The position numbers and the translations under genes were made by a program. The notes under the pieces were generated by a model. The model was given only the letters and a program-made list of their open reading frames with translations. It ran no database searches and was not told the DNA's origin. This document shows, in pieces, positions 4,221-7,440 of a stretch of DNA of 7,440 nt (the first letter of the stretch is position 1; each line of letters opens with the position of its first letter). Source of the stretch: Bacillota bacterium (GTDB taxonomy: Bacteria > Bacillota > Clostridia > Lachnospirales > CAG-274); assembly GCA_017627115.1 (NCBI GenBank), contig JAGAHK010000312.1:1-7440 (forward strand), given 5' to 3'.

Positions 4221-7200
4221 TTATTTATTTTTCTTTTCTGCGGGTAACTCAAAAGTACTTATAAGCGTTTTTTGAAGTATAAATGCCGAATCACTCGCGG
4301 TTATTGTATTATCCGCATCAACATCGGCATATTTTAACCAATCATCTGTTTTCTTTTGTATCGGCAATTCAAAGGTACTTTTCAATGTTTTTTGAAGAAC
4401 AAATGTCGCATCGTTTGCGGTCACAACATTATCGCCATCCGCATCACCGAAAGCAGGGTCTTTTGAAACCAATTCGTCCGTGATGTTTATATTGAAACGT
4501 ACAACAAATTCATCGGGTGCGGTATAATACAGCACATCCCCAAAATCATCTTTAACTTCACTCATAGGTGCATCTTTTGATATGGCACAGACAGTTGTCG
4601 TTCCCTCTCCCGTGCCCGTTACTTTTCCGTTTTTGTCAACCGCGGCAATATTTTCATCCTCACTGAACCAATATACATCCTTCACGTTGGCATTTGCGGG
4701 CTGTACAGACACTTTCAAAACAACACTTTCACCCTGTGCAAGGGTAAACTCACTCTGTCTGCTTTGATTTACCACACTTTCTACGGGCTTGTAAGTGTCA
4801 GCGGCACTTCTGATGTCATCCAGAATACCGTTTGTGCCGTAAAGCATATCTTTGAACGCCTTTTCGTTATTGGTGTCTATATCGGTATACGCCCCCGAAT
4901 AAGACGGCTTCATATTCGACCTTTGCAGAGTGTTGTAGGGCTCAAGCAGAACATCCGCGTAATAATAATTAAAACTGTTGAGCGTTAGTTCGCCCGATGC
5001 TATTTTTCTTTTGTATAGCGGCGCTTTTTTCACCATGTCATTATAACGCTGCAAAAACATATTGTGGTATACGCCTGCGCCCGTAAAATCGGCAAAAAGC
5101 GCTTTTGCGGCTGCTATACGGCCTGAGTCTTCGTAGTTGGCCTTGAACAAAGCCTTCAGCTCGTTTTCCATTTCCCTGTACTGTACAAATTCTTTCGGGT
5201 CTATGCCGTAATTTTTGAACATATCAACATTGAGGTAACCCATGCTGCCCGACCACAGTTCTGTACTTTTATGGTCTAACTCCGCAAGCTCACGCAGATA
5301 GTATTTTGCATAATTATAGGCTACCGTTTTCTGTTTATCGTAAAGCGAGAATTTTTCGATACATTCTTCAAGCTTTGCAGCCTCGTCCTTAAAAAACTTG
5401 TGTTTGTCGGAGGCGGAATTTATTTTTGAAGTAAGTATGTTGTTGCTGCCGTCCGCAAGCGGGATATCATAGCCGTATGACAGGAAATTCTGCGTATATA
5501 CATAATCGGGCAGACCCGAATGTGCAAGCGCGGACTGTTGTTTTGCAATGTCCGCATACATTGCAGAGGCAAGGTTGAAATTTGCCTGCGCGGTAAGATA
5601 ATTATTAAGCCGTTCCTGCATTGCCGTTTTTTCATTTTCATACGCTTCCATATTTCGTTTATGTTCTTCGGGCAGGATCTCCAGCGAGGCTTCAATATAT
5701 GTCCTTTCCGATGTCAGCCCATAAACAATATCATTTACCCTTGAAAACAGCCCCGTAAGGTCATTCCATTTGTTAGTATCGAGGGTATAATAACTGTATG
5801 CGCCTTTATCGTAAAGTGCCATCCGACGCGCCACAAGCTCCTTGTAAAGCACGGCATATCTGTCCGTCACACCGTTAAGCGATGATTCTATGGTGTTTAT
5901 CTTTAAAACACAGTTGTTTTTTAACTCCGTTTCTTCATCAAACTTTTTCGGTCTTCGCTTGTATTCTTCCTCGGAAGTTATCGCGTAATAAAGCTCGTTA
6001 TATTTTGATGATACTATATTATATAACGGATCGTAATATCCGGTAAACCGAACATAATCACTTTCGGTGATGGAATTATCGACATAAAAGCCCGCGTTTT
6101 GGGATACGCTTTCCGCCTCGCTCAGCATCTGTGAGTAAAGTGCGGATACATCCCCGTCAAGGGTTTTTGCCGCAGAAATAAGGCTGTTGATGTACGCCTG
6201 CTGTCTTTTTTTGTAGTCCTCGTCATTTTCATCCGTTTTCTGTTCGGGCTGTGTTATGGACGAATACTTTGAAGTGTCGGGCTTTACATTGTCAGTATTT
6301 GTCTTTTGTTTATTCTGTTCGTTTTTTGCCTGTTCGGCCGCCCTTGCTTTTTCCTGTTTTTTCTCGCGCTCCTGTATTTTGCGTATCACCTCGGATGCTT
6401 CAGCTTCAAGCTGATCGTGAAATTCGACCGCCTTTTCGTGTGCATATTTTGCCAATTGATAGTTTTTTTCGGCAAGCTCACGCATATATGTAACCATTTC
6501 GGCGCCTTTTTTTAGGGAGATATTCTGACCGCCCATTTTGCCTATCGTAAGATTGACTATATTTCCCTCGGCGGTGACGCTGACGTTTTCCGCTCCCGTT
6601 ATTTCGCTTATCATGCCGAGCACCTGATCGTAAACTGTGTTCATCGCGCTGTCAACACCCGCCGCTGTTGCGCTGGGCTTGGACATAAGACCCGGGACTA
6701 TCGTATTTTCCACAATAAATTTTATAAGCCAAGCAGAGCTTGCTTTTACCGCGGCTTCACGGGCAAATTCGTTATGCTTTACACAGTTGTCGTATGCTGT
6801 TTTGCCCGTTGTCATAAGTTCGTTCATCATACGGTGTTTTTCATTGAATGCCTGTGCTTCGGGCTGGCTGCTGTAGTAGGAGTCAATAAGTGTTTTTGCA
6901 TCACCCGTGAATGTATTAAGTTTTGTATATTCCTCGTTATAATACCTGTCGGGGTCATCCTCTGCGGACACCCCGCCGTAATACGGGATAAGTTCCTTGC
7001 AGTAGTTCTGCGCACGGTCGTGCATTACCTTCCATGCGTGAGTATAGCCCAGGGAATCATTTATGGTATCGCACATCTCTTGAGCACCGACTTCACCGAA
7101 CTGTTCTCTTCTGTCGTCATGGAGATAAAACCCCGATACATTCCTTTTGTCCTCATATTCCATATTCCGAAATGCATCGAGATTAAACTGCGTTCCGCAA

Positions 7201-7397
7201 GTTCGGCTGTCATAATCAACGCCGTTTATCGTATAGGTTATGTAATGCGTGCCAAAGAAGGTAAGATGTGTTTTAACATTTTCCACCGTAAGAGTTTTTG
7301 TCACATCCGCCGCATATACTCCCGTCGGCATATATCCCGTTATCATTGCCGCCGCAAGGATCAGCGCCATGCCCCTTTTTATTATATTCTTTTTCAT
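4221..7397 (-). CDS. Secreted dockerin protein with Big_2 domain and large uncharacterised helix-rich region
   Basis: This is a 1058-residue exported protein. The start ATG at 7397 has AAAGGGG about 7 bases upstream; an in-frame TTG seven codons earlier lies before that site and is rejected. Residues 1-29 are a signal peptide (KKNIIKR, hydrophobic core ALILAAAMITGY, cleavage after VYA). Residues 30-300 hold no domain I recognise. Residues 305-365 are strongly helical or coiled-coil, and 340-400 is a Lys/Glu/Gln/Asn-rich low-complexity linker. Residues 400-870 are again helix-rich with many Tyr and Lys. Residues 882-972 look like a bacterial Ig-like Big_2 domain (AQGESVVLKVSVQP, SEDENIAAVDKNGKVTGTGE). 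Residues 984-1058 are a type I dockerin with two calcium loops (D985, D987, D989, T993, D996 and D1025, D1027, D1029, T1033, D1036). The dockerin should bind a cohesin on a scaffoldin or cell-surface anchor. No glycoside hydrolase, protease or esterase signature was seen, so the cargo is unknown. It converges on the redox operon and ends at two terminators. Confidence 0.93.
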   Translation of the reverse strand: MKKNIIKRGMALILAAAMITGYMPTGVYAADVTKTLTVENVKTHLTFFGTHYITYTINGVDYDSRTCGTQFNLDAFRNMEYEDKRNVSGFYLHDDRREQFGEVGAQEMCDTINDSLGYTHAWKVMHDRAQNYCKELIPYYGGVSAEDDPDRYYNEEYTKLNTFTGDAKTLIDSYYSSQPEAQAFNEKHRMMNELMTTGKTAYDNCVKHNEFAREAAVKASSAWLIKFIVENTIVPGLMSKPSATAAGVDSAMNTVYDQVLGMISEITGAENVSVTAEGNIVNLTIGKMGGQNISLKKGAEMVTYMRELAEKNYQLAKYAHEKAVEFHDQLEAEASEVIRKIQEREKKQEKARAAEQAKNEQNKQKTNTDNVKPDTSKYSSITQPEQKTDENDEDYKKRQQAYINSLISAAKTLDGDVSALYSQMLSEAESVSQNAGFYVDNSITESDYVRFTGYYDPLYNIVSSKYNELYYAITSEEEYKRRPKKFDEETELKNNCVLKINTIESSLNGVTDRYAVLYKELVARRMALYDKGAYSYYTLDTNKWNDLTGLFSRVNDIVYGLTSERTYIEASLEILPEEHKRNMEAYENEKTAMQERLNNYLTAQANFNLASAMYADIAKQQSALAHSGLPDYVYTQNFLSYGYDIPLADGSNNILTSKINSASDKHKFFKDEAAKLEECIEKFSLYDKQKTVAYNYAKYYLRELAELDHKSTELWSGSMGYLNVDMFKNYGIDPKEFVQYREMENELKALFKANYEDSGRIAAAKALFADFTGAGVYHNMFLQRYNDMVKKAPLYKRKIASGELTLNSFNYYYADVLLEPYNTLQRSNMKPSYSGAYTDIDTNNEKAFKDMLYGTNGILDDIRSAADTYKPVESVVNQSRQSEFTLAQGESVVLKVSVQPANANVKDVYWFSEDENIAAVDKNGKVTGTGEGTTTVCAISKDAPMSEVKDDFGDVLYYTAPDEFVVRFNINITDELVSKDPAFGDADGDNVVTANDATFVLQKTLKSTFELPIQKKTDDWLKYADVDADNTITASDSAFILQKTLISTFELPAEKKNK
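4224..4445 (-). repeat. Duplicated dockerin repeat, 120-bp period
   Basis: The two dockerin halves cover 4326-4445 and 4224-4325. They align with no gap at an offset of exactly 120 bases (40 codons), with 21 of 34 residues identical, including LQKTL and STFELP after each calcium loop. The conserved part extends past the usual 22-24-residue dockerin repeat into the tail, ELPIQKK in the first copy and ELPAEKK in the second, which suggests duplication of a whole 40-codon unit. Confidence 0.8.
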
Positions 7398-7440
7398 TTT
7401 TACACCCCTTTCAGTCAATGATATTCGTATTCCGCAGAAA

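Noticed and set aside
6774..7421. 215-codon plus-strand open frame
   Set aside because: It is opposite the N-terminal part of the dockerin protein, has no good ribosome site, and its hydrophobic, Cys-rich translation is typical of an antisense shadow.

Overview
The window looks like chromosome from a gut-type, low-GC anaerobic Firmicute close to Ruminococcus. The best pointer is the C-terminal type I dockerin on the large secreted protein at the right, since dockerins are typical of cellulosome- or amylosome-forming clostridia. Strong AAGGAGG-type ribosome sites, sigma-A-like promoters and the rubredoxin/ferritin gene set also fit an obligate anaerobe. The genus is an inference from protein character, not a database match.

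Left (1-1031, minus strand): the first 343 codons of a long gene that runs off the left edge. It resembles the region ahead of the helicase motifs in the large SNF2/DEAD-like helicase (often helicase-methylase) proteins of integrative conjugative elements. The ATPase motifs would lie outside the window. A 426-base gap (1032-1457) follows. It holds a tetR promoter and compact inverted repeats that may be a relic of a repeated element.

Centre (1458-3998, plus strand): four genes in a row. A TetR/AcrR regulator is followed by a bacterioferritin-like protein, a small FMN-binding split-barrel protein (pyridoxamine phosphate oxidase superfamily) and a metallo-beta-lactamase-fold protein fused to a C-terminal rubredoxin. 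The last three form a tight operon that looks like a redox or oxygen-stress cassette. The gap between tetR and the ferritin gene carries a near-perfect 26-bp palindrome, a terminator-like hairpin and a good promoter, so the regulator probably controls the operon. No substrate is known. The metallo-beta-lactamase domain has hydrolase-type HxHxDH ligands rather than the HxExDH of flavodiiron oxygen/NO reductases.

Right (3999-7440): a convergent intergenic region with a 14-bp tandem duplication, a possible tiny signal-peptide-like reading frame and two intrinsic terminators that read on the minus strand. They end a 1058-residue secreted protein (4221-7397, minus) made of a signal peptide, about 850 residues of unrecognised helix-rich sequence, a Big_2 Ig-like domain and a dockerin. 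This is the least explained coding sequence here. No tRNA, rRNA, CRISPR array or intact insertion sequence was seen.
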